Shown: positions 54,897 to 64,000 of the stretch, piece after piece
How positions within the stretch are numbered: position 1 is the stretch's first letter
Layout: every line of letters starts with the position of its first letter
From: Xenorhabdus doucetiae
GTDB taxonomy: Bacteria > Pseudomonadota > Gammaproteobacteria > Enterobacterales > Enterobacteriaceae
DNA length: 64,000 bases
Direction: 5' to 3'
NCBI RefSeq assembly: GCF_000968195.1
Contig: NZ_FO704550.1
Span: 3,968,001 to 4,032,000, forward strand
The notes under the pieces: generated by a model
Databases searched by the model: none
What the model saw: only the letters and a program-made list of their open reading frames with translations
What the model was told of the DNA's origin: nothing
Program-made: the position numbers and the translations under genes

Positions 54897-57011
54897 TTGT
54901 ATCTGTTCGAAAGCCTGAAACAACTGGTTCTAAAATATTTGCCTGAAGATCAAATCGATCTGCTTAAACAGGCCTATGTCGTTGCGCGGGATGCCCACGA
55001 AGGGCAGACCCGCTCCAGCGGTGAGCCATACATTACTCACCCCGTCGCCGTTTCCTGTATTCTGGCTGAAATGCGCCTTGACCATGAGACACTGATGGCG
55101 GCACTTTTGCATGATGTCATTGAAGACACCCCGGCGACATTTCAGGATATAGAACAGCTATTTGGCACGGCCGTGGCCGGTTTGGTGGAAGGTGTATCCA
55201 AGCTGGATAAGCTGAACTTCCGGGACAAAAAGGAAGCTCAGGCTGAAAACTTCCGCAAAATGATCATGGCGATGGTGCAGGATATCCGCGTCATTTTGAT
55301 CAAACTGGCAGACCGTACACACAATATGCGAACCCTTGGCTCCCTGCGCCCCGATAAACGGCGGCGCATTGCCAGGGAAACGCTGGAAATTTATAGTCCG
55401 CTGGCTCACCGTCTGGGTATTCATCACCTAAAAACGGAGCTGGAGGAACTGGGGTTTGAAGCCCTGTATCCGAACCGTTACCGCGTGATTAAAGAGGTTG
55501 TGAAAGCCGCGCGTGGTAATCGCAAGGAGATGATCCAGAAAATTCTGTCGGAGATTGAAGGCAGGTTAACGGATGCCGGCATTAAATGTACCGTCAGTGG
55601 CCGCGAAAAACATCTCTATTCGATCTATCGTAAGATGCGCCTGAAAGAACAGCGTTTCCATTCCATCATGGATATTTACGCCTTTCGGGTCATCGTCAAT
55701 AATCTTGATACCTGCTACCGCGTACTGGGGCAAATGCACAGTTTGTACAAGCCACGCCCCGGCAGAGTGAAAGATTATATTGCCATCCCCAAAGCCAACG
55801 GCTACCAATCCCTCCACACTTCCCTGATAGGCCCGCACGGGGTGCCTGTTGAAGTTCAGATCCGTACCGAAGATATGGATCAAATGGCGGAAATGGGGGT
55901 TGCCGCTCATTGGGCTTACAAAGAACAAGGGGAATCGGGTACGACTGCGCAAGTTCGTGCCCAACGCTGGATGCAGAGCTTACTGGAACTCCAGCAAAGT
56001 GCCGGCAGTTCTTTTGAGTTTATCGAGAGCGTTAAATCTGATTTATTCCCTGATGAGATTTACGTTTTTACCCCTGAAGGGCGCATTGTTGAGTTACCGG
56101 CTGGCGCGACGCCTGTCGATTTTGCCTATGCCGTCCATACGGATATCGGCCATGCCTGTGTCGGTGCCCGTGTTGATCGTCTGCCTTATCCCCTCTCACA
56201 AACGCTCAACAGTGGGCAAACGGTCGAAATTATCACGGCACCAGGGGCTCGCCCTAACGCGGCATGGCTGAACTTTGTCGTCAGTTCTAAAGCGCGTGCC
56301 AAGATCCGCCAGTTGCTGAAAAACCTGAAACGGGATGATTCCATTAGTCTGGGGCGTCGTCTGCTCAATCATGCACTGGGTAACGGCACGAAAATTGCCG
56401 ATATTCCGCCAGAAAATATCAGCAAAGAGCTGGCGAGAATGAAGCTTGCCACGTTGGATGATTTGCTGGCGGAGATCGGGTTGGGCAATGCCATGAGCGT
56501 GGTTGTCGCCCGCAATTTATTATTGGGTGCCGCAGAAAAAGTCGCAAACAGCAACGGCAATTCGTCCCGTAAACTGCCTATCAAGGGCGCTGACGGTATT
56601 TTAATTACCTTTGCCAAATGTTGCCGCCCAATTCCAGGCGACCCGATTATTGCTCATATCAGTCCGGGAAAAGGTTTGGTCATCCACCACGAATCCTGTC
56701 GCAATATCCGTGGATATCAGAAAGAACCGGAAAAATTTATGCCGGTTGAGTGGGATAAAGATATCAATAGTGATTTTATTGCTGAAATTAAAGTTGATAT
56801 GTTTAACCATCAGGGAGCGCTGGCAAACCTGACGGCCGCCATTAACGATGTCAACTCCAATATTCAAAGCATGAATACGGAGGAAAAAGACGGCCGCGTC
56901 TATTGTGCTTTTATCAGGCTGACGACCAAAGACCGTATCCAATTGGCGAATATCATGCGTAAGATACGTGTGATGCCAGACGTGATGCGGGTCAGCCGTA
57001 ACCGAAACTAG
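54897..57011 (+). CDS. spoT: Bifunctional (p)ppGpp synthetase/hydrolase SpoT
   Basis: 704 residues, start at a TTG codon (54897) exactly as in E. coli spoT (MYLFESL). HD hydrolase with His72-Asp73 (LLHDVIEDT), synthetase domain (GREKHLYSIYRKM, then YRVLGQMHSLYKPRPGRVKDYIA), TGS domain (VFTPEGRIVELPAGATPVDF) and C-terminal ACT/RRM domain (VDMFNHQGALANLTAAIND). It mainly degrades ppGpp and responds to carbon, fatty-acid and iron starvation. recG starts 4 nt after its stop, with no trmH between. Confidence 0.99.
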   Translation: MYLFESLKQLVLKYLPEDQIDLLKQAYVVARDAHEGQTRSSGEPYITHPVAVSCILAEMRLDHETLMAALLHDVIEDTPATFQDIEQLFGTAVAGLVEGVSKLDKLNFRDKKEAQAENFRKMIMAMVQDIRVILIKLADRTHNMRTLGSLRPDKRRRIARETLEIYSPLAHRLGIHHLKTELEELGFEALYPNRYRVIKEVVKAARGNRKEMIQKILSEIEGRLTDAGIKCTVSGREKHLYSIYRKMRLKEQRFHSIMDIYAFRVIVNNLDTCYRVLGQMHSLYKPRPGRVKDYIAIPKANGYQSLHTSLIGPHGVPVEVQIRTEDMDQMAEMGVAAHWAYKEQGESGTTAQVRAQRWMQSLLELQQSAGSSFEFIESVKSDLFPDEIYVFTPEGRIVELPAGATPVDFAYAVHTDIGHACVGARVDRLPYPLSQTLNSGQTVEIITAPGARPNAAWLNFVVSSKARAKIRQLLKNLKRDDSISLGRRLLNHALGNGTKIADIPPENISKELARMKLATLDDLLAEIGLGNAMSVVVARNLLLGAAEKVANSNGNSSRKLPIKGADGILITFAKCCRPIPGDPIIAHISPGKGLVIHHESCRNIRGYQKEPEKFMPVEWDKDINSDFIAEIKVDMFNHQGALANLTAAINDVNSNIQSMNTEEKDGRVYCAFIRLTTKDRIQLANIMRKIRVMPDVMRVSRNRN

Positions 57012-57015
57012 TCAT

Positions 57016-59097
57016 ATGAAAGGCCAACTCCTTGATGCTATCCCCTTAACCACCCTGCATGGTGTTGGCGCCAGTCAGGTCACTAAGCTCGCCAGGTTAG
57101 GGTTGGTCAATCTACAAGATTTGCTGTTGCACTTGCCGCTGCGCTATGAAGATCAAACCCGCCTGTATACCATCAATGAGTTACTGCCCGGCATTTATGC
57201 GACGGTAACCGGTGAAATATTGCGCACTCAGGTGGCTTTTGGGCGGCGGCGCATCATGACCTGCCAAATCAGCGATGGTACAGGCATATTGACCCTGCGT
57301 TTCTTCAATTTTACTGCCGCCATGAAGAATAATCTGGCCGAAGGAAAACAGGTTGTTGCCTATGGCGAGATCCGGCGTGGAACCCAAGGGCCAGAGATTA
57401 TTCACCCTGAATATAAAGTCCGGCAACACGCCAACCACGTGCAACTGCAAGAGACGTTAACTCCCATCTATCCCACCACTGAGGGCGTGCGGCAAACAAC
57501 GTTGCGCAAGTTAATTGAGCAAGCATTGGAAATTTTGGATACCTGCGCCATTAATGAATTGCTGCCGGAAGAATTCAGCCGCAATCTCATCAGCTTGCCC
57601 AATGCACTGCATACATTACATCATCCCCCGCCAGATATTTCTCTGGCCGATTTGGAAAATGGCCGCCATCCCGCCCAACGAAGGCTGATTCTGGAAGAGT
57701 TGCTGGCACATCAATTAAGTATGCTGACCGTCAGGGCGGGCACCCAGCGCTTTCATGCCCAACCCCTCCCGGCAGAGGATTCGCTGAAACAGCAACTGCT
57801 GAGCCGGTTGCCATTCTCTCCCACAGGCGCACAGGCTCGTGTTGTTGCAGAAATAGAACATGATTTGGAAAAAAATGTGCCCATGATGCGCCTGATACAA
57901 GGGGATGTCGGTTCGGGGAAAACCTTGGTGGCCGCGCTGGCCGCCGTGCGAGCCATCGTTCACGGCAAGCAAGTGGCATTGATGGCACCCACTGAATTGC
58001 TGGCGGAACAACATGCCAATACCTTCCGTCAATGGCTGGAGCCGCTCGGTATTCAGGTCGGTTGGCTGGCAGGGAAACAGAAAGGTAAAGCGCGTCAGGC
58101 ACAGCAAGAGGCGATCGCCAGCGGTCAAGTGAGTATGGTGGTTGGTACACATGCCATGTTTCAGGAGCAGGTAAAATTTGCCGGATTGGCGCTGGTTATC
58201 ATTGATGAGCAACACCGGTTTGGGGTTCATCAACGTCTGGCCTTGTGGGAAAAAGGGCGCGAACAAGGCTTCCATCCCCATCAGTTGATCATGACAGCGA
58301 CCCCGATCCCACGCACCCTGGCAATGACCGCTTATGCCGATCTGGATACGTCCATCATTGATGAATTGCCTCCCGGCCGAACGCCGGTCACCACGGTTGC
58401 CATTCCGGATACCCGCCGGAACGATATTATCCAGCGGATCAAAAGCGCCTGTCTGGATGAAGGCCGTCAGGCTTACTGGGTCTGTACGCTGATCGAAGAT
58501 TCGGAAGTGTTGGAAGCGCAGGCCGCGCAAGCGACCAGCGAAGAACTGACACTGGCGTTGCCGGAATTGAAAGTTGGCTTAGTGCATGGGCGGATGAAGC
58601 CGGCAGAAAAACAAGCTGTCATGGCGGCGTTCAAACAGGGTGAAATACAGTTGCTGGTTGCCACCACAGTCATCGAAGTCGGGGTGGATATCCCCAATGC
58701 CAGCCTGATGATCATCGACAACCCTGAGCGTCTCGGATTGGCGCAGTTGCATCAGCTTCGTGGGCGTGTCGGGCGTGGTGCCACGGCTTCCCACTGTGTC
58801 CTGCTCTATAAAACCCCGCTGACCCATACGGCCAAAATTCGCCTGCAAGTTTTGCGCGACAGCAACGATGGCTTTGTGATTGCCCAAAAAGATTTGGAAA
58901 TCCGAGGACCCGGTGAATTACTGGGTACTCGTCAAACGGGTAATGCGGAATTCAGGATCGCGGATTTATTGCGGGATCAAAGTATGCTGCCTGAGGTTCA
59001 ACGTATTGCCCGCTATCTCCACCAGCACTATCCTGAACATGCCAAAGCGCTGATTGAACGCTGGTTGCCGGATAGCTCGCAATATAGTAATGCCTGA
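57016..59097 (+). CDS. recG: ATP-dependent DNA helicase RecG
   Basis: 693 residues, equal to E. coli RecG. Wedge/OB domain (about 50-150), Walker A GDVGSGKT (296-303), DEQH box (397-400) and helicase C-terminal motifs (ATTVIEVGVDIPNA, QLRGRVGR) plus the TRG motif region near the end. It remodels stalled replication forks and Holliday junctions. It begins 4 nt after spoT, so it is probably coupled to it. Confidence 0.98.
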   Translation: MKGQLLDAIPLTTLHGVGASQVTKLARLGLVNLQDLLLHLPLRYEDQTRLYTINELLPGIYATVTGEILRTQVAFGRRRIMTCQISDGTGILTLRFFNFTAAMKNNLAEGKQVVAYGEIRRGTQGPEIIHPEYKVRQHANHVQLQETLTPIYPTTEGVRQTTLRKLIEQALEILDTCAINELLPEEFSRNLISLPNALHTLHHPPPDISLADLENGRHPAQRRLILEELLAHQLSMLTVRAGTQRFHAQPLPAEDSLKQQLLSRLPFSPTGAQARVVAEIEHDLEKNVPMMRLIQGDVGSGKTLVAALAAVRAIVHGKQVALMAPTELLAEQHANTFRQWLEPLGIQVGWLAGKQKGKARQAQQEAIASGQVSMVVGTHAMFQEQVKFAGLALVIIDEQHRFGVHQRLALWEKGREQGFHPHQLIMTATPIPRTLAMTAYADLDTSIIDELPPGRTPVTTVAIPDTRRNDIIQRIKSACLDEGRQAYWVCTLIEDSEVLEAQAAQATSEELTLALPELKVGLVHGRMKPAEKQAVMAAFKQGEIQLLVATTVIEVGVDIPNASLMIIDNPERLGLAQLHQLRGRVGRGATASHCVLLYKTPLTHTAKIRLQVLRDSNDGFVIAQKDLEIRGPGELLGTRQTGNAEFRIADLLRDQSMLPEVQRIARYLHQHYPEHAKALIERWLPDSSQYSNA

Positions 59098-59212
59098 ATG
59101 TTGAAGAGAAACAGCTTTCTTACGAGCTACCTTTGAAATCAATCTATGGCTACCAAAAACTTGTCTCTTTAAAAAACCGAATAAATAGCGTTTCAAAATG
59201 CCAGAAGTAAAT

Positions 59213-59239
59213 CTTGTCCCGCGCATCGCGCGGGATAAG
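59213..59239. terminator. Bidirectional terminator between recG and the MFS gene
   Basis: A 12-bp stem with one G-U pair (CTTGTCCCGCGC / GCGCGGGATAAG, ATC loop) lies between two convergent genes. Both flanks are only moderately T-rich. Confidence 0.65.
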
Positions 59240-59270
59240 ATTGCAAACTCTCACTATGATGAAAACTTAT

Positions 59271-60401
59271 TTATTTTCTCCAAAACAAAACCGTAATTAA
59301 CGTGATGATTATCTGGACTACCGAGAATATAACCATTGCCGGCAACAAACCGAACATATCAGCTAAAGCGCCACTCGCAATAACGGGGAGAGAGAACCCA
59401 ATATAAGAATAAATAAAAAGGCCTGCGGTTGCTCTGGCTCGGTTATCTGGCGCTTTTGAAGAGAATTCGAATAACGCCGCAAGGTAAGTAAAGCCATAAC
59501 TTGATGCACTGGTAATGGCAGTTCCTACCAATATTAGTGTTATTGATTTAGCCCACAGACCAACAAGGAGAATAAGAAAACCGAGCGGCGTTAACCATAA
59601 TCCTAAAGCCAGTGCCTTTGGATTCGTCATTCGGCGAGCAATAGGCTGACAGAGAAAGCCAATAAAGACCGCTAAGAAAATGACAAACCCTGTCCAACCA
59701 TCCAAACCTTGAGTTTTTAGCCCCAACGGTACAACAGCAATGATCATGCCCGTTGTTGACCATGCCAAAGCCATAGCGATACCAAATCCCCATGTTCCAC
59801 TAGGAAATACCGGGAACCGGAGGAGTGAAACATGTTGAGGCACATCAACGCGTGGCATTTTGAAACCAATGAGGGCAAGAATCGGTGCCATAACGAATAG
59901 TGCAATAAAGCTGGCGGGCATGAAAGTCGGACCTTGTAACCCAAGACTTAAACTGGTCGCCAAGGCACCTCCGCCAAAACCTAGCGAGGTGGACGATGTC
60001 ACAATCAGGGCAGCACGCCGAATGCTATCAGCTCCCATCATTTCGGTCATGTAGGCCGTACCCGCAGTTGTGACTAACCCTGTCCCAATACCAAGCAGTA
60101 CCCGTGCAATAAAAAGGCTTTCCCAGTCAGGCATCAAGACCAAAAGCACTGTTGCTACTGTTGCCAGCAACAACGCTATCGTAATCGGTAATCTGCGACC
60201 AATCCGATCCGAGAGTCCCCCTAACAAGAGCAGTGTCGGCATCAACCCTGCCACATAAGCAGCAAAAGCTATCGTCACGGCGGTTGCCCCTACCGCGCTT
60301 TTCGCAGCATAAACGCCATATAAGGGTGTTTGAAGGTTAACGGCAAAGGTCACCGTAAATAAAGCGAGGGTGAGTAATGCAATAGAAAGATTTTTTGACA
60401 T
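59271..60401 (-). CDS. MFS efflux transporter
   Basis: 376 residues from the ATG at 60401 (MSKNLSIALLTL); a GTG at 60410 adds three residues. Twelve transmembrane helices with motif A (GGLSDRIGRRLPITIAL) and GTAYMTEMMGADSIRRAA, as in drug/sugar efflux families. It lies between recG and gltS, which are adjacent in E. coli, and looks like a later insertion. The substrate is unknown; no regulator gene is adjacent. Confidence 0.85.
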   Translation of the reverse strand: MSKNLSIALLTLALFTVTFAVNLQTPLYGVYAAKSAVGATAVTIAFAAYVAGLMPTLLLLGGLSDRIGRRLPITIALLLATVATVLLVLMPDWESLFIARVLLGIGTGLVTTAGTAYMTEMMGADSIRRAALIVTSSTSLGFGGGALATSLSLGLQGPTFMPASFIALFVMAPILALIGFKMPRVDVPQHVSLLRFPVFPSGTWGFGIAMALAWSTTGMIIAVVPLGLKTQGLDGWTGFVIFLAVFIGFLCQPIARRMTNPKALALGLWLTPLGFLILLVGLWAKSITLILVGTAITSASSYGFTYLAALFEFSSKAPDNRARATAGLFIYSYIGFSLPVIASGALADMFGLLPAMVIFSVVQIIITLITVLFWRK

Positions 60402-60478
60402 AGCTGTCACTGTCCTTGGCAGTCATAAACAGTCATTCAAAATTGTAGATTACTTCCTTATTCCCCGTATCGCGAGGT

Positions 60479-60508
60479 AAAAAAATGCCGCTGAACCATT
60501 CAGCGGCA
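60479..60508 (-). terminator. Terminator of gltS
   Basis: Perfect 10-bp stem TGCCGCTGAA / TTCAGCGGCA with a 3-nt loop, followed on the minus strand by seven T, 40 nt after the gltS stop. A second small near-palindrome around GATATC lies between. Confidence 0.9.
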
Positions 60509-60547
60509 TATCTCGCCCAGATATCGGGCAAGCCAAAATAAATGAAT

Positions 60548-61762
60548 TTAACCTGCTACCGATGGGAACACGGGTAATAACAGATACAGTTTGATAACGG
60601 CGGCGTTGACGATATCAATAAAGAATGCCCCGACCATTGGCACGAGCAGGAATGCCACGTGTGATGGCCCGAAACGGTCAGTGACCGCCTGCATATTCGC
60701 AATCGCCGTTGGCGTTGCGCCTAAGCCAAAACCACAGTGGCCGGCGGACAAAACTGCGGCGTCGAAATTTTTGCCCATGATGCGGTAAGTGACGAAAACC
60801 GCATACAGCGCCATCACCACGGTTTGTACGGCAAGGATGATTAACATTGGCAGCGCAAGGGATGCCAATTGCCACAATTTCAGGCTCATCAGTGCCATTG
60901 CCAAAAACAGCGATAAACTGACGTTACCCAATACCGAAACCGCCCGATCGAATACCCGATAAAAACCCAGCATAGACAAACCGTTACTGAGCACGACACC
61001 GACAAACAGCACACAGACGAATGTCGGTAATTCAAAAGCCGTGCCTTGCAGCAGTTTTTCAATAAAACGCCCCGCCAATAAGCAGATGGCGATCATCGCG
61101 ATGGTTTCCAGCATCACTAATGGCGTGATAAGCCGCCCCGTATAAGGTTTTTCAAAGGCGGTCGGGAGTTCGGTATCTTCCGTTTCTAATCCGGGGGTTT
61201 TGGCCTTTCTCACTAACACACGGGCAACCGGCCCGCCAATCAAACCGCCCAGAACCAAACCGAATGTGGCACATGCCATGGCGACTTCCGTCGCATTTTC
61301 AAAGCCATAACGTTCTGCGAAGACTTTGCCCCACGCGGCTCCCGTTCCGTGTCCGCCAGACAGGGTAATGGAACCCGCCAGCAATCCCATTAATGGGTCA
61401 AGGCCAAGCATTTTCGCCAATGCGATGCCGACGGTGTTTTGCACCAATAACAGGCCAACCACCACAAAGACAAAAATGACCAGAAATTTTCCGCCTGCTT
61501 TCAGGCTGGCAAGGTTAGCGTTCAAGCCGATGGTGGCAAAGAACGTTAACATGAGAGGCTCGGTGAGGGATGAATCAAAGCTTATTTCCCAACCCGTGGA
61601 TTGTTTAAGCGCCAGCAGCACCAAAGCGACCAATAATCCACCGGCGACCGGTTCAGGGATGGTATATTTTTCGAGGAATGGAACCGATTTTACAAGCTTT
61701 CTTCCTAGTAACAAAACAAGTGTGGCAGCAACGAGCGTGCCATAAATATCCAGATGATACAT
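60548..61762 (-). CDS. gltS: Sodium/glutamate symporter GltS
   Basis: 404 residues (E. coli 401). About 10-11 transmembrane helices in two inverted halves with the glycine-rich reentrant loops (SITLSGGHGTGAAWG and SAGHCGFGLGATPTAIANMQ). Takes up L-glutamate with sodium. Divergent from xanP across 241 nt. Confidence 0.96.
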   Translation of the reverse strand: MYHLDIYGTLVAATLVLLLGRKLVKSVPFLEKYTIPEPVAGGLLVALVLLALKQSTGWEISFDSSLTEPLMLTFFATIGLNANLASLKAGGKFLVIFVFVVVGLLLVQNTVGIALAKMLGLDPLMGLLAGSITLSGGHGTGAAWGKVFAERYGFENATEVAMACATFGLVLGGLIGGPVARVLVRKAKTPGLETEDTELPTAFEKPYTGRLITPLVMLETIAMIAICLLAGRFIEKLLQGTAFELPTFVCVLFVGVVLSNGLSMLGFYRVFDRAVSVLGNVSLSLFLAMALMSLKLWQLASLALPMLIILAVQTVVMALYAVFVTYRIMGKNFDAAVLSAGHCGFGLGATPTAIANMQAVTDRFGPSHVAFLLVPMVGAFFIDIVNAAVIKLYLLLPVFPSVAG

Positions 61763-61935
61763 TTATGTACCTCATCCATTGTTAATATTATGTGAATTTA
61801 ATGTGACGTTATAATCATCCTATAAAAACGCCAAGAGCAGGTAAGGGTTGGATTAAAAAGAAAATTAGTCATAAACACAAGTTAAAACATTTAAAAATGT
61901 GACGAAATTAAGCGGTATTTCATTATGAAAACTTT

Positions 61936-61973
61936 ACGCAAACGATTGCTTTAGTGATAGGAATCATTAAAAT
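61936..61973 (+). promoter_or_regulatory. xanP promoter with overlapping PurR box
   Basis: ACGCAAACGATTGCTT (61936-61951) closely matches the PurR operator consensus ACGCAAACGTTTTCGT. It overlaps the -35 box TTGCTT (61946-61951); a 16-nt spacer leads to TAAAAT (61968-61973), about 30 nt before the xanP ATG. Purine excess should repress the gene through PurR with hypoxanthine/guanine; inference from the motif. Confidence 0.7.
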
Positions 61974-62003
61974 GCGTTTTTTGTCTAGCTGGAATTTCAC
62001 AAC

Positions 62004-63389
62004 ATGGTCAATTTACCCCGTGAATCCAATTCATCAGAAGTCACCCATAAATCAAACAATGAATTGATCTATCGACTGGAAGATAAGCCGCCTCTGCCAC
62101 ATGCCCTGTTTGCAGCGTGCCAACATTTACTGGCCATGTTTGTGGCGGTGATTACGCCTGCGATGTTGATTTGTCAGGCGTTGGGGCTTCCCGCACAGGA
62201 TACGCAACGCATTATCAGCATGTCCCTGTTTGCCTCAGGTTTGGCATCACTGATTCAAATGCGATCTTGGGGACCCGTTGGCTCTGGCTTGCTTTCCATT
62301 CAGGGCACCAGTTTTAATTTCGTGGCACCACTGATTATGGGGGGTCTGGCGTTGAAAAATGGCGGTGCGGATATCCCAACCATGATGTCCGCCCTGTTCG
62401 GTACACTGATGATCGCCTCAATGACGGAGGTGTTGCTTTCACGGGTGCTGCATTTAGCCAGTAAGATCATTACCCCGCTGGTCTCAGGCATTGTGGTCAT
62501 GATCATCGGCCTGTCGTTAATTCAGGTCGGATTAACGTCGATTGGCGGCGGCTATGCCGCGATGCAAAACGGGACATTTGGCGCACCGGATAATCTGCTG
62601 TTAGCGGGAGTTGTGCTTGCCGTTATTGTGTTGCTCAATCGGCAAAAGAATCCTTACTTGCGGGTGGCTTCTCTGGTCATTGCCATGACGGTCGGTTATC
62701 TGGTGGCGTGGTATAAGGATATGCTTCCCGTTGCAACGCCACAGGCCGATACCCCAATCATCACGGTTCCTTCACCGCTCTATTATGGTCTGTCTTTTGA
62801 CTGGAATCTGTTGATCCCCTTGATTCTGATTTTTATGGTGACTTCACTGGAAACGATTGGCGATATCACCGCCACCTCCGATGTCTCCGAACAGCCGGTC
62901 AGCGGCCCGCTCTATATGAAACGCATCAAGGGTGGTGTGCTGGCAAACGGCCTTAATTCTATGGTTTCCGCCGTGTTCAATACCTTTCCCAACTCCTGTT
63001 TTGGTCAGAACAATGGTGTGATCCAGTTGACCGGCGTCGCCAGTCGCCATGTCGGTTACCTTATCGCGTCTATGCTGATTCTGTTGGGGCTGTTTCCTGC
63101 CGTGGCGGGTTTTGTGCAACATATTCCTGAACCGGTTCTGGGCGGGGCGACGATTGTGATGTTTGGGACTATCGCCGCTTCGGGTGTCAGGATCGTTTCC
63201 CGTGAACCCCTGAACCGTCGTTCCATCATGATCATCGCACTGTCTCTGGCGGTCGGGTTAGGTGTTTCCCAGCAACCGCTGATTTTACAGTTTGCCCCTG
63301 ATTGGGTGAAAAACTTACTCTCTTCGGGAATTGCCGCAGGTGGGCTAACCGCTATTCTGCTTAACCTGATTTTTCCCCAGGAAAAATAG
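62004..63389 (+). CDS. xanP: Xanthine permease XanP
   Basis: 461 residues, close to E. coli XanP (ELIYRLEDKPPLPHALFAAC, GPVGSGLLSIQGTSFNFVAP). NAT/NCS2 family, 14 helices; motif QNNGVIQLTGVASR (QNxGxxxxTG signature) is present, with Glu in TSLETIGDITATSDV. Imports xanthine by proton symport. Followed by a terminator and yicH. Confidence 0.96.
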   Translation: MVNLPRESNSSEVTHKSNNELIYRLEDKPPLPHALFAACQHLLAMFVAVITPAMLICQALGLPAQDTQRIISMSLFASGLASLIQMRSWGPVGSGLLSIQGTSFNFVAPLIMGGLALKNGGADIPTMMSALFGTLMIASMTEVLLSRVLHLASKIITPLVSGIVVMIIGLSLIQVGLTSIGGGYAAMQNGTFGAPDNLLLAGVVLAVIVLLNRQKNPYLRVASLVIAMTVGYLVAWYKDMLPVATPQADTPIITVPSPLYYGLSFDWNLLIPLILIFMVTSLETIGDITATSDVSEQPVSGPLYMKRIKGGVLANGLNSMVSAVFNTFPNSCFGQNNGVIQLTGVASRHVGYLIASMLILLGLFPAVAGFVQHIPEPVLGGATIVMFGTIAASGVRIVSREPLNRRSIMIIALSLAVGLGVSQQPLILQFAPDWVKNLLSSGIAAGGLTAILLNLIFPQEK

Positions 63390-63415
63390 TCAGCAAATTT
63401 ATATCATATTTGATT

Positions 63416-63441
63416 ACTCCCGCCTGATCGCGGGAGTTTTT
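63416..63441 (+). terminator. Terminator of xanP
   Basis: Stem ACTCCCGC / GCGGGAGT with a 6-nt loop runs into TTTTT, 26 nt after the xanP stop. Confidence 0.92.
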
Positions 63442-63534
63442 GGCACTTTTATCTGCATCATCTATTGAGTGCCTATTCATTTTACGGCATAAAAGGGCTT
63501 CTATTGGATTGGAAGGTCATGTTGAGGTGAAATA

Positions 63535-64000
63535 ATGAGGTGGTTAGGGAAATTTTTTGTCACTCTGCTATTAGTGCTGATTTTGGCAATCATCGTTATC
63601 TATGTGGTTGCCCAGACGCATTGGGGAGCCAAACAGTTAAGCCAATGGCTCAACCGGCAAGGGCATTATCAAGTCAGCATTGAAAGCATCAGCCATAGCT
63701 GGCTGCAACCGGCTACCTTAACGTTCAACCATGTTGCTATCCGCGACAAACAAAGCCCTTTCTCACTCAATACCGATACCATTAATCTCGATTTCAAATG
63801 GCAGCATTTACTGTCCCCAAACAATCTCCGTCGTCTGACATTGCAAAACGGGACACTGATACTGTCTGGAAACGCATTTCCTCTCCCCCTGCAAGCGGAT
63901 ATCTTACAACTGAACCAGATGAATATTCAGTTAGAAAAACCCAACACGCATATTCAGGGGGAAAATATCACGGGTGGCATTGCGCCTTGGGTGCCTGCTG
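63535..64000 (+). CDS. yicH: YicH, AsmA-family envelope protein (5' part)
   Basis: An open frame from the ATG at 63535 (GAGGTGA site just upstream) to the window end, about 155 codons. One N-terminal transmembrane helix (FFVTLLLVLILAIIVIYVV) anchors a periplasmic region beginning THWGAKQLSQWLNRQGHYQV, typical of the AsmA N-domain; NIQLEKPNTHIQGENITGG follows. AsmA-like proteins, including YicH, are bridge-like proteins linked to phospholipid transport between membranes. Neighbour order xanP-yicH matches E. coli. Confidence 0.9.
   Translation, partial: MRWLGKFFVTLLLVLILAIIVIYVVAQTHWGAKQLSQWLNRQGHYQVSIESISHSWLQPATLTFNHVAIRDKQSPFSLNTDTINLDFKWQHLLSPNNLRRLTLQNGTLILSGNAFPLPLQADILQLNQMNIQLEKPNTHIQGENITGGIAPWVPA

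Overview
The window is a chromosomal stretch of an enterobacterium of the Xenorhabdus/Photorhabdus/Proteus branch (Morganellaceae). The clues are E. coli-like blocks of core gene order (yhjD..yhjJ..hmsP-dppABCDF-tRNA-Pro-glySQ-tag; yicG-ligB-gmk-rpoZ-spoT-recG-gltS-xanP-yicH), AT-rich spacers, and a virulence load typical of insect pathogens: a type VI secretion system (T6SS), a ShlA/PhlA/XhlA-type two-partner haemolysin and a Tat-exported phospholipase C. The genus is an inference from gene content; the species cannot be fixed from the sequence alone.

Region 1 (1-15.7 kb): a minus-strand T6SS operon in the order tssB-tssC-tssE-tssF-tssG-fha-tssJ-tssK-tssL-tssH(clpV)-vasH-like-vasI-tssA (the last runs off the left edge), the order known from Vibrio cholerae. 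hcp (tssD) is divergent across a 0.9 kb AT-rich spacer. The vasH-like regulator has lost the AAA+ domain needed to activate sigma-54 promoters.

Region 2 (16.3-28 kb): two-partner secretion genes tpsB-tpsA, then yhjD, a small tautomerase, an AT-rich unannotated pair (possible cell-wall-hydrolase effector plus exported immunity protein) and a phosphocholine-specific phospholipase C. These sit between yhjD and yhjJ, where E. coli carries other genes.

Region 3 (28-36 kb): yhjJ, a stub of hmsP that retains only the sensor and HAMP parts, and the complete dipeptide transporter dppABCDF. dppA has a probable GcvB small-RNA target in its leader and a stem-loop between dppA and dppB.

Region 4 (36.4-42.2 kb): an AT-rich islet between dppA and the 3' end of a tRNA-Pro(UGG) gene. 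It holds an MFS exporter, an ATP-grasp ligase, a frameshifted FAD/NAD(P)-binding oxidoreductase, an IS630 element and a decayed Phd/VapC-type toxin-antitoxin pair.

Region 5 (42.4-51.8 kb): glyS, glyQ, a tag gene broken near its 3' end by a second IS630 copy (both gene pieces and the TA target duplication can be read), avtA, a probable minus-strand small RNA, yidQ, yidR and yicG.

Region 6 (51.9-64 kb): ligB, gmk, rpoZ, spoT, recG (no trmH between spoT and recG), an extra MFS efflux gene, gltS, xanP behind a good PurR box, and the start of yicH.
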